60,749 nucleotides of DNA from NCBI GenBank assembly GCA_032718475.1, contig JAUCBJ010006455.1:1-60749 (forward strand), written 5' to 3'. This document shows, in pieces, positions 36,063 through 48,159 of the stretch. Position 1 is the first letter of the stretch, and every line of letters starts with the position of its first letter. Position numbers and translations under genes: made by a program. The stretch comes from Nemertoderma westbladi. Taxonomy: Eukaryota; Xenacoelomorpha; Nemertodermatida; Nemertodermatidae. The notes below the pieces were generated by a model. The model did not search any database. It worked only from the letters and a program-made list of their open reading frames with translations, and was not told the DNA's origin.

Positions 36063-36217
36063 CTTTCGAAGTGTTGACACATGGCCTTTCGAAGTGTTGA
36101 CATGGGGTAAAAAATTACAATAAAAAGACGCTCTTCGAACCATTATTTCGAAGTGTTGACATGGTTTTTCGAAGTGTTTATTATTTCGAAGTGTTCACTA
36201 TTGCGAAGTGTTGACCA
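36063..36217 (+). repeat. Six spaced copies of TTTCGAAGTGTTGACA
   Basis: The motif occurs at about 36064, 36088, 36147, 36168, 36184 and 36203, with small changes such as GTGTTTATT and GTGTTCACT. The core TTCGAA is palindromic. Spacing is irregular (17-59 bp), unlike a simple minisatellite. It lies 5' of the LINE insertion but outside its target duplication (36258), so it belongs to the pre-insertion sequence. Confidence 0.8.
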
Positions 36218-36270
36218 TATACCCGAGGATGGGGCTGGTCCCCCATAAGCCAAAGGCTAGACTCAGCAAA

Positions 36271-38033
36271 ACCATGCATAAGCATGGAAAAGCATGGAAA
36301 TCAATCAATCTGCTTACTGGGCGGAAAAGCCAACCAACCACCAAGGTTAAGGCTGAATCACCAGCCGATCGCCTCAATGGTTGGAAAGCCCACTTTGAAA
36401 AGCTCCTCAATAATGACAGGGTATTGCCTGATAACTTTATAGAAGTAAAAGTGTCTGAGTCTGTACTCCCAGATATTCCCATTGGCGATATCTCCTTTGC
36501 AGAAGTGAAGGCTGCTGCAAAGAGCATTAAGACCAATCGTGCCAGTGGAGTAGATGGTGTTCCCCTGAGGTCTTTAAAATACCTGAGTGTTTAAAGCTCA
36601 TCTATCCCATCACAGTAGACATGTACCGAACAACAAGAGTCCCACAAGAAATGAAAACAAATAAGTTGGTGCCAGTTCCCAAGAAGGGCAACCTAACACT
36701 CTATGGTTCTTTTCGGGGAATCTCATTGATCTCGATTGCTGCAAAGCTATACAATAGGATTCTATTAAATCGCATCAGGGATCCCATTGAGAGACTGCTC
36801 CGTGGAAATCAGAAGGGGTTCCGTAAAGGTCGTGGGACCATGGAGCCCATTTTGGCACTTAGAAGGATAATTGAAGAATTATCAAAAAAGAAAGACAGGC
36901 ATCTGGCTGTTATCTTTGTTGACTTCTTCAAGGCCTTTGATTCAGTCTCTCGCTCACGTATGTTCAGCATACTTTCATTATATGGGATTCCTGATGAAAT
37001 TATTGCAGCAATCAGATCAGTATACGATGGTTCGACAACATTTGTGTCTACTGTTGACGGTGACACAGAACCATTTGAAGTGTTATGGGGCGTCCTCCAA
37101 GGAGACACACTTGCACCATTCTTGTTCATTATTGTGGTTGACTATGTTCTACGCATGTCCTTAGATCATCATAATGTTGATGGGGTGATGATAACTCCAC
37201 CTACTGGCTCCAGAAGTCGAGGAAATCCTGCCAAGTACCTAACTGATCTAGACTTTGCTGATGACTTAGGAGTACTCTCAGAATCATTAGAGGGAGCCCA
37301 ACGGCTCCTCAGCTCATTAGAACATGCTGCTTCTAGTGTTGGTCTTTTTATTAACTCCAGAAAGACCAAAATTCTGACTGTTAACTTTGAAAGTCCTCAG
37401 CAAGTCTCTGATCGGATGAGCATAAGCTCAAAGGATGGTATGCTTGAGCATGTGGACGACTTCTGTTACCTGGGATCATGGATCCGGAAGTCAGGTGAGG
37501 ACCTTCGAATACGTAAGGGAAAGGCATGGACAGCCTTGAATAGGCTTTCCAGGATTTGGAAATCACCGAGAATTAATCGGAAACTTAAGGTCCGATTATT
37601 TAGAGCAGCAGTAGTTCCAGTACTCCTCTACGGGAGTCCATGCTGGGCTCTAACTGCTGAGGACACCAAATCTCTGGATGGCACATTCACAAGAATGCTA
37701 CGCCGGGTTCATTGTGTCAAGTACAATGCACACATCTCCAACCAGACACTATATAACATTGGAGGTGTCTCATTGGTTCCCCCAAGCTTGACACTAGAAC
37801 AAAATCGCCTCCGCTTTGCAGGACATTGCTTTCGCCGTGAGGACCAGCCAGTGCATAATCTTGTACTTTGGCAGCCTCATGGAGTGAATAAGCATGGTGG
37901 ACAGCCCATGACTTTCTTGAGACGCATCTTAAAGGACACTGGCCTTAAAGATGCGGATGATCTAGCAAATGTCATGGGTGATAGGGAGTTGTGGCGGTGC
38001 AATTTTGTTGACAAGCCGGCACAGCATTCTTAA
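36271..38033 (+). pseudogene. LINE reverse transcriptase, broken by one frameshift
   Basis: This encodes the polymerase that copies LINE RNA into DNA at the target site. The frame open to 36594 (SINLLTGRK, RASGVDGVP) must shift once near 36560-36575 to meet the frame that runs, with its first ATG at 36621, to the stop at 38033. In the second frame, motif A is FVDFFKAFDS (Asp at 36921), motif B is GVLQGDTLAPFLF (about 37090) and motif C is FADD (37254-37265), so all catalytic aspartates remain. The thumb and C-terminal part include DFCYLGSW, SLDGTFTRMLRRVH, RLRFAGHCFRRED and LWRCNFVDKPAQHS. Apart from 5' truncation and the single frameshift, it is nearly intact. Confidence 0.88.
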
Positions 38034-38081
38034 AAATGCAGCTGCAATGCAGCATGCCGATCCTAGTAGTAGTAGTAGTAG
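36271..38081 (+). mobile_element. 5'-truncated LINE (RTE-like), 1.8 kb, with target duplication
   Basis: It is bounded by TAGACTCAGCAAA at 36258-36270 and again at 38082-38094, an exact 13-bp duplication; the first TAG may be shared with the tail. The 3' end is a (TAG)n tail after CCGATCC, seen in all three copies in this window. The 5' end cuts into the region just before the reverse transcriptase (KAWKSINLLTGRK), so the endonuclease domain is missing. Tail type and domain order suggest an RTE-like or related APE-type family; the clade is not certain. The intact target duplication and few lesions point to a relatively young insertion. Confidence 0.9.
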
Positions 38082-38094
38082 TAGACTCAGCAAA

Positions 38095-41000
38095 GTGTAT
38101 TATTATTTGCTTTTGGCGTTATCAATTAATAGACTTTGGAGGGGGTGTTTGTGACTGAATTAATAATTGTGCATTGTTATTATTAATCTGTTAAACTTTA
38201 TATTGTGGTAATTAGACGTGTAATTGTGGTATTTAGAATTATTATTATTGGCTGTAATGATTATGATATAATATTTAATACAATTTGCAATATATATATA
38301 GGAAAAAAAATATATGGGTATTTGAGTTGAATGAGTTTTTGAGCTGAATGAGTTTGTAAAGTGAACAAGTCTATAAGATGAATGCATTTGTGCATTTATG
38401 AACACACTGCAGGAACTATTTGATCGGACACTACCTAGTACACTGCTAAATTTGATTTCATTCAGTTTCTTAGAACAGAACGATTAGAGGAAAAGCAATC
38501 CAGAAAAGCATACCACATCTTCAAAAGCAAATATATGTATCTTAAGAGATTGAATAAACAAATACGTAGGTTGTGGATTGAGCCCCGGAGTAACCCATAT
38601 AGTAGATAGTAAACAGGCGTCTTCATGAGAACCGTATAATATATGCTCTGATAAAGAAACACTTGAAGCTTTTTTTACATTCTATTGGAAATATAATTTC
38701 ACGATTTGCAGGTTTTTGGGATAACGTAGTGAATAGATTAGCATACGTGGTCCATCTGGTTTACTTGGTTAGTAGTTACCACCGCAACAATCTGCCCGTT
38801 TGTTAATCAATCATACTTTGGAATTATCTAGCAGGTGTTTCCAGTATATGGTAATGAGTAGAAATTCCGATTGTGTGTAATACTGCGCTTCTGAAGTGTG
38901 ATCGTAACAAACAAACTAGCATTACCTCGATACGGCGGTGTTGTGGTGGTTGCCAACCTTAAGTACAGAATAGAATCTGTACAGTTTCACCTGCCACGCA
39001 ATTTCCGCTTTTTTATTGTCTATATATTATGGTTTTCTTAGTTTCGTATGACATGTAGAACATTTTTCATTAATCCTTAATAGAAAATAATCCGACTTAA
39101 GTTTTACTTACACGACTGCAAAGTATAGCTAAACGGAGGTACCGGTACCGGTACCAGCAATCAGATTATATTATAAAAATAAGACAAAAAGCCATGAAGT
39201 CATCATTTTTAAATGACAGCTTAGTTATAGTAGAAAATAATTGCCTCAAGATTCCTAACAATTTCATTTAGGCTACAATACAGAATGGGTAAGGAGGATA
39301 AAATAATCGATACAATCACATAATTGCCACTAAGAAATCCGCCAGAAATACAAAACAATGTTTTAAATGGTGAGCGAATTTGTTATTGTCATCAATTATT
39401 TTATTAGAGGCCAAATTGTCACTTGTAGTTGAATTGTGGGAGGCAGATAACAACCAAAATGTCATTGAACAATTAGGTACAGAAGTGTTTCAATGGAAAT
39501 GGAACGAATTAGTATATCTATCAAGGGATGTGTAACACCCAACTATCCAACATATATTCATGAATGTTGTATAAAGTATTCATCCCTTAATGGTATTGTG
39601 AACCGAGCCAAACATAACGAAACTCTATTTCATTTCATGAATATTTCAGTGTCACCCTGAAAACGCTGCAAATATTTTATGTAACAGGCAGTTGTCATGT
39701 ACAATAATTGCGAATTGAAATAGTTAATAGTATCTAGCAGATAATTTGGTAAGAATAATGTTAAGCCTAACTTTCAGATGTAATCAGCAAAAATATTCAA
39801 CATTGACACTTTATGACTAAGAGAGTTCTGAGTCACAAGATTACTGACTTTCTGACTTATTTCTTTCGATTAGAAGATGAAATATCTGATAAATAAACAC
39901 AGTAAGAAATCTTGCACTGTATACGGCGTACGGTATTAGCAAACGGAGTAATGTAGGCTATTTTAAAGGAGATATATTCTATCAGCACAAAGCGGCATAC
40001 TCTCGCGCAAACAACAAATTAATACCGACACTAGTAGATTTATATCTCAACCTCAAAGCTTGCATCCGAAATAGTTAGGCACATGCAAATAATTATTTAT
40101 GGCGTGTATCAATCGTAAGGCTGAAAAGATACACGAGCTCGGAAAAACTATCTTCTTCTAGCAAATGTAATTTCCCATTTAATCAATAGCCATTGCCTTG
40201 GCAATAGGCCACTGCTATCAGCAGCAAAATGCCAAGAATACTTTAAACGTTAGGACAATTAATTAAATTCGGGATGAAATATTTTATGCTTCTCCAATTC
40301 AATAAACGTAGACATTTCGTTTTTCTATACGAAGTTTTTGCCGAATCGATTTCTCCGAGAAACGCATTGTGGGATGTCAGATGTTCTCTACACAAACTCT
40401 GATTGACTATGCTACAATGAATGCAAAGCTATTATAATTACCATATGTTTCATAAAAACCGTTCATTAAAACTAATATCAATACGGATTCACGATACATA
40501 GTTGGCTAGTTGGGGAAAGCAACTGAGTAGCAATTAGTTTATAAGGATACTGGTTCGCTTAAACACGCTATGTAATTCATTGACTATAAAATCTCCAGCT
40601 AGTTTCATTAACTGAGTTTTTCAACCACTAATGATTTATTGGTATATTTATCACGACAACATGACATAAATGATCACATATTGAATATAATTAATATGAC
40701 GAACATTATGTATGCCGGAACATGCGTTTATATATATTTAAAGAACAAAAATTTACAAATAAGAATAGAATATAAGTATATAGTTTATACTGAATTTGAT
40801 GAAGAGGACTGACTATTAGAGGATATGTGATGCCTTGAGTGATGAAAATGAGTAAGGGCGGGGGATCGGATCGTTGACTTAGAACAATAGACAGATACTG
40901 TATACGGAGATTAATGATATTATATACCATATATAGTTAGTTGTGAGGTATGAGGACGAACTTTAGAAATATGAATTCGCTCTGAATTATATTTATAATT

Positions 41001-42030
41001 ACTGATAAAAGTAGTCATAATAATATACAATAATTGAGTTGGACACAATGCGAACGTTTCACAGCTTATCTTTAACATCAATAGCAATTTTAATGAATAG
41101 AAAATCGTCATATATATATTTATAATTGAATATCGACTGAAAACTGTGGTACTTCTCTTGGGCGCTGCTGAAATGATCGATTTTGTATATTTCGAGTAAA
41201 AGTAATAATATACTGTGAGCCTAACTTACAATGCCATGAATCACAAGATAATTTAACGCTCCGATCAAAATAGCGTGGACCCTGAGTACAAAGCTATTCA
41301 ATGATAAGCATAGCTGATATGATGGGATGGCGGCTTCTTAGTAATATGGCCCCGGTAATTAGAAAATGTAGCATTTGGTGCTGTCCGTGCTGATCTCCAT
41401 GGAGCTATCAATGAACTTGAACCATATGTTTCCGGAGAAAGGTAGAGTCTATAGGCCACTATATACATTACCAACACAGTCAAAACCCCCCAATTATATA
41501 AAAACCGAAACTTCAATCAGCTTTACGGCGACAGATTTCCGTATACTAAACTACATTTAGCGAAACTCTACGGGCAACGGAATGCCATGTTGTAGTTTAT
41601 TAAATGCCGAGATTAATTCATAGATACACCATTGTGATTACAGTAGTACACAGCTGTTTGGGTTCGGGATATTTGAAGTAATTACTTTATTAGTCACAGG
41701 TGTTATCATCGTTTATGAATTTATCAGAATTATTTCTGCGTTTCAAGTTTAATATAAATTTAACAAGTTGAATTACTCCCGAATTACCGGAGAGGGAGGC
41801 TGGGCTGGGGGTGAGGGCATGATACATATGAATGAATGCATTACACATTTTGTAGTGATTTATTGTAACCAAGGTGAACTAAATATATTAAAGTTGGCCG
41901 ACTGTAAAAAGGTTTAGCTTTTCTCTTTCATTTATCGCGCGAAAAAAATAAACCGATCCTAAAAACTTTTACTAAAAATCTTTCATCCCTTCATGGTAGC
42001 GGTATTTCCAAACCCGTTTTGATTATCAAT
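38095..42030. other. AT-rich stretch of 3.9 kb, no gene recognised
   Basis: Only short frames are present (longest about 80 codons), none with recognisable content. A triple GGTACC-type palindrome cluster (GGTACCGGTACCGGTACC) lies at about 39137. I see no element ends, exons or RNA genes that I can support. Confidence 0.5.
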
Positions 42031-42039
42031 CCCCTGTGA

Positions 42040-42309
42040 CTACTACTAGGATCGGAATGCTGCTTTGCAGCTGCATTTTTAAGAATGCTGTGCCGGCTTG
42101 TCGACAAAATTGCGCCGCCACAACTCCCTATCACCCATGACATTTGCTAGATCATCCGCATCTTCAAGGCCAGTGTCCTTTAAGATGCGTCTCAAGAAAG
42201 TCATGGGCTGTCCACCATGCTTATTCAATCCATGAGGCTGCCAAAGCACAAGATTATGCTCTGGCTGGTCCTCACGGCCAAAGCAATGTCCTGCAAAGCG
42301 GAGGCCGAC
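42040..42309 (-). mobile_element. 3' fragment of the same LINE family
   Basis: The minus-strand frame reads RFAGHCFGREDQPEHN, then FLRRILKDTGLEDADDLAN and FVDKPAQHS, collinear with 37810-38033. The (TAG)n tail lies at about 42040-42049. CCCCTGTGA (42031-42039) and CCCCTGCGA (42310-42318) flank it as a 9-bp target duplication with one mismatch. It is a severe 5' truncation that leaves only the RT C-terminus. Its sequence resembles the 36-kb copy more than the decayed 2.5-kb copy. Confidence 0.88.
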
Positions 42310-42318
42310 CCCCTGCGA

Positions 42319-44138
42319 ACCCACACCCAGTAGCTGATGTCTCACCAATGGCCATTATAAGCATGACAGACCACCTGTCGTGCCCATGGAAACATGTCTG
42401 AAAAACTCGTATTACTGTAATTTGTAATGTTAGTTTATAGTTGACAAATTTATTCCAGATTTATTGTTCTAATATTATAAGAGTAATCATTTAATTTTAT
42501 ATAGTGTGACGTGACATTGGGGAGGGGGGGTGGGGGTTAGCCATTTCGTGACGATTTGTGACGAAGGGGGGTGGGGTCAAAATTTTATGGATGGCCCCTA
42601 AGGTAAACTAAGGAAAACTTCATTATATTTTTTATTTATTTATACTTTATTCCAGGTAACAATTAATATTACAATTAACATCAACCCATAATAATAATTA
42701 CAGTAATAGCACATAGGAGAAGTTGTTTAATGTAAATTAAATTCTTATTAAATTGTCTTATTTGGTCTTTTGCTATGGTAACGTGGACTGTAAATGTCAC
42801 CGAATGTGTACACTATGACGGGTAGTATCACCATGCTACTGAGCTGTAGTGATATTTTTAAATAATTACAAATATGGGAGCAAATAGTTGAGTAAAGGTA
42901 CACGAATTCTCCACTTAAACTTAATATTTTGATACTTGTGTAAATTACTCTGGTCCAAATAATGGGCCTGTGTCTGCGACATTAGACTCTATTTGATGTT
43001 ATATTGTCCTTGATGTGTTCCCAAGATATTATTTAAGTTGTGTGATGAGTTTTTTAATTTTTAATACTGTTTGTTGCTTTTCTCAGGAAAGGAAAGAAAT
43101 TAATAATTTATATTTCATAAATCTGTTGCTAAGGCGGTTACTAGGGCCGCGACTGCAAGGGAATTTCGGAATTTTTCTTCTTTACCAAAGTGTTTATAAC
43201 AGTTTCAGGACAAAATTGATGCATTTTGATTAACTTTCAATATATACACTGGTTAAGAGACGAGATTCACTAACATTCACCATGAACTTATATCCTAAAA
43301 TCGAAAATTGTAGAGCAAAAAACTTTGATGCCCAAAAAAGGCATTAAGTCAAAAATGCAGAGGTGGCATCCGGTCTAGCTGGATTCGCCATGTATTGAAG
43401 TACAAAAATCACGTGGATGCCAACCATTAACGAAAAATGCCCTATAATCTTAATTTTCGGGATTTGGCAGGTATTTACACATGTAATGAAATTTAAGAAA
43501 TTCCACCAAAAATATCTTCATATTTCCGAATTTTACTTTGTTTATTTTTTTGCCTACATTTTTACTAGGGAGAAAAAGTACACCTTTTTCTTCCGATTTT
43601 GGGGTATAAACGATCGGGCGAAATTTGTAAATATTATATTTTTTTCCATTGGGGATATTTTAGGTCCCAAAGTGAAGTGTAGTATAAAATGAAGTGTTCC
43701 AGGATATACTGTGTGTAAACTATACAATAATATCTACAGATTATGATGTTTCATAACATTTAAAGACAAATTTCCAAGCTTTCATTTTGTATATAACATG
43801 TTAGATTTTATTAAAACCTGAAAGAAACTAGAGCTCCTTATTTAACTGTACTTTTAGTAAAAAAATTCGCAAAAAATCACGTGTTTCCGTAGTATTTCAT
43901 GATAATTTATGATATACATTTACAGTTTAGGGTTGAGCAAATTAGAGGTGATCCTAAACCTTCTGTTTTATTTTACAGAATAACGTTTTAGAAATAAAAA
44001 CTATTTAAATTTCTAGCAATGGGCATGTAGACATGTTCATATTTAGAGAGTTACAGTAGTTCAGGTGGGGGTGAGAAATTGTCGATGAAATCAAAGAATT
44101 TATCCCCCCCCCCCCCCCCCCCACCCCCCCACACACAC
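42319..44138. other. No gene; purine- and C-rich tracts
   Basis: G-rich runs lie at about 42520-42575 (GGGGAGGGGGGGTGGGGG), and a long C run at about 44105-44122 is followed by more C. Frames at 43015-43692 are AT-driven and unrecognised. Confidence 0.5.
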
Positions 44139-44333
44139 CGGGGGAAATTCGACGCAAATAACAGCTGATTACTCCCAAAAATAAAAGTGTAATATGTTCT
44201 ATTGACTTTAGTTTACTTTACTTTTGTTATAATAACGTGCTACTATAACCTGCTCCTTTCCCTTAATTAATCATTTAACATTCTGATAACATATATTATT
44301 TCGCTGGGATGGGATTTGCGTCAAGTTCCCCCG
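44139..44333. mobile_element. 195-bp MITE with inverted ends of about 20 bp
   Basis: CGGGGGAAATTCGACGCAAA (44139-44158) matches the reverse complement of 44314-44333 (TTTGCGTCAAGTTCCCCCG) with two differences. The interior is AT-rich and non-coding. The inner segment resembles 13250-13375. The adjacent poly-C and CA runs blur the target duplication, so the superfamily cannot be fixed. Confidence 0.65.
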
Positions 44334-44570
44334 CGACACGCATGTTTCTACAATTATGAAATAAAATATGTTAAATTGTTAAATTGTAAATTAATGGATA
44401 ATTAATATTATAAATAAATAGCACAACAAAAGTATTACAAACAGTATGGATAATTTATAGCATTAAAATATATCGCATATTTATTTAATACCAACAATCG
44501 CTTATTGCACTATAACGATGAAATGAAATAACAAGGCAAATAACAGGATGAAGCTCACTGGAGTAATAGG

Positions 44571-46943
44571 TTACGACACGTTTAATAATTGATCGAGTTT
44601 GAGACCGATTCTCTTTCTGTTGACATCTACGTTTACAACGGAGACCTCCACCCGATCTCCTAGCTGCAACGTCCGACGACCCGATGGCAGCACCCGCATG
44701 TTACTCACATGTAGGAGTCCGCAAACACCGACGCCGACGTCGACGAAAGCGCCGAAATCCACGACGTTATCGACCCGCCCAGAGAGAACGCAACCGACTC
44801 GCAGCTCCTCGATCCGACTCAGTTGCGTGCGGAACAACGGCGACGTCGTCTCGGTTCGCACGTCGTAGTCGAGCGGTTGTCGCAACGCCTGGAGGATCTG
44901 CGACATGTTACCGCGAGTGGTTCGCATGGCGACGGCGACGCTGTCAACCTCCGCCTCGGCTACAGCGGCACAGACGGCTGGGGAACCGACCTGGGAGACC
45001 GCGAAACCGAGCGAGAGGAGGAAGCGAGTCGCCACGTCGTAGGACTCGGGATGCACGCTCGTCCGGTCCAGAGGATCCCACAAAACTCGGGACTTCTTCG
45101 AACGAACCCCGGACGCCGCGTTGACTAACTTACGTTTCCGACCGGCAGTTTGTTTCGTTTCGGAATGGACGTCCGAGATCTCGGACACCTCGTTGGAGAC
45201 GCGAACGAAACCTGCGAACTGCTGGTAGGATTTCTCCCCAACTCCTTTAACTTCCATCAACTGACTCCGATTCACGAATCTCCCATGTTTGCCACGCCAT
45301 TCTACGATATTCTTCGCCCTAGTTTTATTAATTCCCGCTATTTTCGCCAATAAACATTCCGTCGCGTAGTTGACGTCGACTCCCACGAAACTAACGCACT
45401 CCTGTACGACGGACTCGAGTGAGTGCAGCAACCGGGTCTCCGGTACATCGTGTTGGTACATCCCGACCCCGAGGTGTTTAGGGTCTACTTTGACCAGCTC
45501 CACCAGGGGGTCCTGGAGACGGCGTGCTATCGACACGGCACTCCGTAACGTCGAGTCCAACTCCGGCATTTCGGAGGCCGCGGTGTCGCTGACGCTGTAG
45601 ACCGAAGCGCCGCTCTCGTTGACGATGCAATACGAGACGGCGATTGGCTGAAATAAACCGGAAGATATCATCTCCGCTACGGCGGATTCCGTCTCTCTAC
45701 AAGCCGTCCCGTTGCCTATAGCAACGCGACTGCAGTTGTATCGTTTCACTAGGCTCTGCAACTTACCGCAGACGGCTTTACGCGGCTCGCAGTTACTGCC
45801 GTGCATGTAGACAACCTGGGTGGTGAGGATCTCACCGGAAACCGAAACGACGCCGATTTTACAGCCGTTCGCGAACCCGGGATCAATTCCGATAACCGGA
45901 TGGCCTTTAACCGGCGGCGTCAGTAGGAGATTCCGGAGGTTAGCGGAGAAGGATTCCACCGATGAATCCTGAGCCGTTCGCAGTAATCCCTTGCGAATAG
46001 AACGCAACATAAGGGGGTGGATAAACTTTGTGAATGATCTTTCCGCGGCCTTTTCAATAATAAGTTTCGCAGATTCGCAATGATTAACAGGAAACCTACT
46101 CATCGATTTGTTAATTATTCTATGTTTTATAAACTCAGGTGTAATAATTTTGACACGAAGAATTTTCAAACTTTCCCCTCTATTTATAGCTAAAATTTGA
46201 TGGGATTGCATTCTATGGACCGGTTGAGCAAACTGAAAGTAATTCTCAAACTTATAAGCAGTAGGCCTAGGCCTATTATTTTTACTGTTTTTTAAAGTTT
46301 CAGACTTTTTGTTGCTTTCAATTTTAGATACTTCCATAGTTATTCCTCTATCACTAACGAGGTCTCGCATACATTCCAGCGTTTTAAAATCCTTTGCAAT
46401 TTCTTCTGCAATGATATTTACGACACCATCAATAACATCGCCTTTAGACTGTCGACCTTCAATATCGGGATTTACTGAGTTTTCCATATTTAACTTGCCC
46501 TTACCGGACATTACTTGATCTGCCAACGGTTGCAACCCAATATTTCGCGCTCTCTCAGCCAAAGTCCCCTTAGAACTCGGTTTAAACGGCGCGTACAGAT
46601 GGTCCAATTCTTCTATGGTCTCGGCTTTTAATATAGAACGGCTAAGATTCGGGGTGAGTTTCCCTTTCCCCAGTTTAGATATGGCGTTGTGGATCGAAGA
46701 CGCCTTAGTTTCAAGTCGTTTCAAATCTTCGTACTCGTGTAAAGCTTTCCGTATGGCCGATGCATCGATGTTACCGGTTTGTTCTTTCCGATAACGAGAT
46801 ATAAACGGAACGGTGTTCTCCTCGGCAAACAGAGCTATGAGATTTTCAGCAACACGTCTTTCTATGTCGCACTTCCGTGACATTAAATCGGCGGGAGACC
46901 ACGACACCAACGGTGGAACAGTTCTAGAAAACGAAAAAGACAT
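44571..46943 (-). CDS. SRBD1: SRBD1/Tex-family S1 RNA-binding protein
   Basis: This is a 790-residue homologue of bacterial Tex and animal SRBD1, proteins that bind nucleic acid and are linked to transcription. Order of parts: Tex N-terminal helical region at about 25-150 (ENTVPFISRYRKEQTGNID, LYAPFKP); QSHQILAINRGE at about 246-257; a YqgF/RNase H-like fold from about 349 (VIGIDPGFANGCKIGVV); helix-hairpin-helix repeats at about 500-585 (IAGINKTRAKNIVEWRG, LMEVKGVGEKSYQQFAG); a basic patch GRKRK at 601, perhaps a nuclear signal; and an S1 domain at about 716-786 (GRVDNVVDFGAFVDVG). Residues 150-220 carry a poorly conserved insert. The whole frame lacks introns, unusual for animal SRBD1 genes as I know them. 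The first residues MSFSFSR may be intronic: the minus strand reads TTTTTCGTTTTCTAG just there, a good acceptor, so upstream exons are possible. Confidence 0.9.
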   Translation of the reverse strand: MSFSFSRTVPPLVSWSPADLMSRKCDIERRVAENLIALFAEENTVPFISRYRKEQTGNIDASAIRKALHEYEDLKRLETKASSIHNAISKLGKGKLTPNLSRSILKAETIEELDHLYAPFKPSSKGTLAERARNIGLQPLADQVMSGKGKLNMENSVNPDIEGRQSKGDVIDGVVNIIAEEIAKDFKTLECMRDLVSDRGITMEVSKIESNKKSETLKNSKNNRPRPTAYKFENYFQFAQPVHRMQSHQILAINRGESLKILRVKIITPEFIKHRIINKSMSRFPVNHCESAKLIIEKAAERSFTKFIHPLMLRSIRKGLLRTAQDSSVESFSANLRNLLLTPPVKGHPVIGIDPGFANGCKIGVVSVSGEILTTQVVYMHGSNCEPRKAVCGKLQSLVKRYNCSRVAIGNGTACRETESAVAEMISSGLFQPIAVSYCIVNESGASVYSVSDTAASEMPELDSTLRSAVSIARRLQDPLVELVKVDPKHLGVGMYQHDVPETRLLHSLESVVQECVSFVGVDVNYATECLLAKIAGINKTRAKNIVEWRGKHGRFVNRSQLMEVKGVGEKSYQQFAGFVRVSNEVSEISDVHSETKQTAGRKRKLVNAASGVRSKKSRVLWDPLDRTSVHPESYDVATRFLLSLGFAVSQVGSPAVCAAVAEAEVDSVAVAMRTTRGNMSQILQALRQPLDYDVRTETTSPLFRTQLSRIEELRVGCVLSGRVDNVVDFGAFVDVGVGVCGLLHVSNMRVLPSGRRTLQLGDRVEVSVVNVDVNRKRIGLKLDQLLNVS

Positions 46944-48102
46944 ACCGGTCAGCCGGTACCCGGTACTTTTGTATTTATTTATTATGTTGGTTCTTTCAGT
47001 TCTTTCACTACAGTTTACTGGTTTAGCGGTTTAATTCTTTCAGCATATTAGTTCAGTTGCTCAGCGGTCAGTGTGGCACAATCAGATAGTACAGCTATAC
47101 AAGTGGCAGAGTGGTGTACATGTACAACCGTACGCGGTACGGGTAGTCACTAGTCAGACATACATGCATTCATACAGTCATATGCCGTTGATGTATACAG
47201 TACATAGTACAGTTTCAGTCCACTCCACTCAGTACTCAGCTGCTCAGTATACAGACCACTGAGACCAGCAGACAGACAGAAGGCTGATAGGAATACAGGT
47301 GCAGGTATAGGCCTAATATTACTGAAAAATGTTTGTAATTTGAAAATCCCTCCATTCATGTTCCTGCCTTCTCTTTCATCTATATTTCATAAGCAACAAA
47401 TCGTAATTACGTAATTTTTATGATGTCAATATGCCAACGTTTATGTCCTTTACATACTACAGTAGCATTATATTTATTCTAAAAAATTGCCTCTTTTTAT
47501 TATAAAAAAATACAGTATTAATAATAATTTATTTAAACGCTGAAATATTTAATAAAAAATAATAATTTATAAACGATGTTTATGGAGCACCCTTGGACAT
47601 TTTTATTCCTTCTAATAATATCCATACTCCATATAGATTGGCGCAAAAGAAAAGGTAACATATTTTCCTAAACGTTCATTAATGTACATATTGGGCGTGG
47701 AACAAAAACTGACCTATGCTCCTAAAATTTGCAAATGAAAGTGAAACTAATATTAATAAGTGAATTGTTGTGGGGTGAGTGACGCGGAGTATTAAATATA
47801 TAATTATGCATTATCATATTGTCCTATTTACATTATATATTTGAAACTAATATTATTGACTTGTTGTATACACTGGTACACCTCCTATAGGGACCGGTAT
47901 CATCAGAAAGCATAGAGCTGAACATCATACCTTAACTCCGTAATCAACATCATAAATACAGTATAATTACTACTACTACACTACTAGGTCGAGTGAGCTC
48001 GGACAGTGGAAATGAAATCCTACAGCGCCACAGGCTTCCCGATTCTCCATAGTTGTCGCAATTTTTCGGTTCTCTTAAGTTCAGTAACCCTTTCATGTTG
48101 GT
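46944..48102. other. 5' flank of the SRBD1-like gene, no gene recognised
   Basis: About 46945-47290 is rich in CAGT-type words and in ACCGGT/GGTACC palindromes, and is likely 5' UTR, promoter or first-intron sequence. A TATA box or initiator cannot be assigned. The rest is AT-rich. Confidence 0.4.
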
Positions 48103-48159
48103 CTATATGTCTATATGTATGTATATATATATGTATGTATGTATGTATATGTATGTATA
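48103..48159. repeat. (TATG)n/(TA)n microsatellite
   Basis: A mixture of CTATATGT, TATATATA and about seven GTAT repeats directly precedes the CR1/Jockey-like LINE remnant. Confidence 0.9.

Noticed and set aside
44571-46943. Recent bacterial transfer of tex
   Set aside because: The RYRKE and QSHQILAINRGE regions fit the general family. The diverged insert, the basic nuclear-type patch and the splice-like start fit an animal SRBD1 better; no bacterial neighbours or bacterial gene spacing are present.
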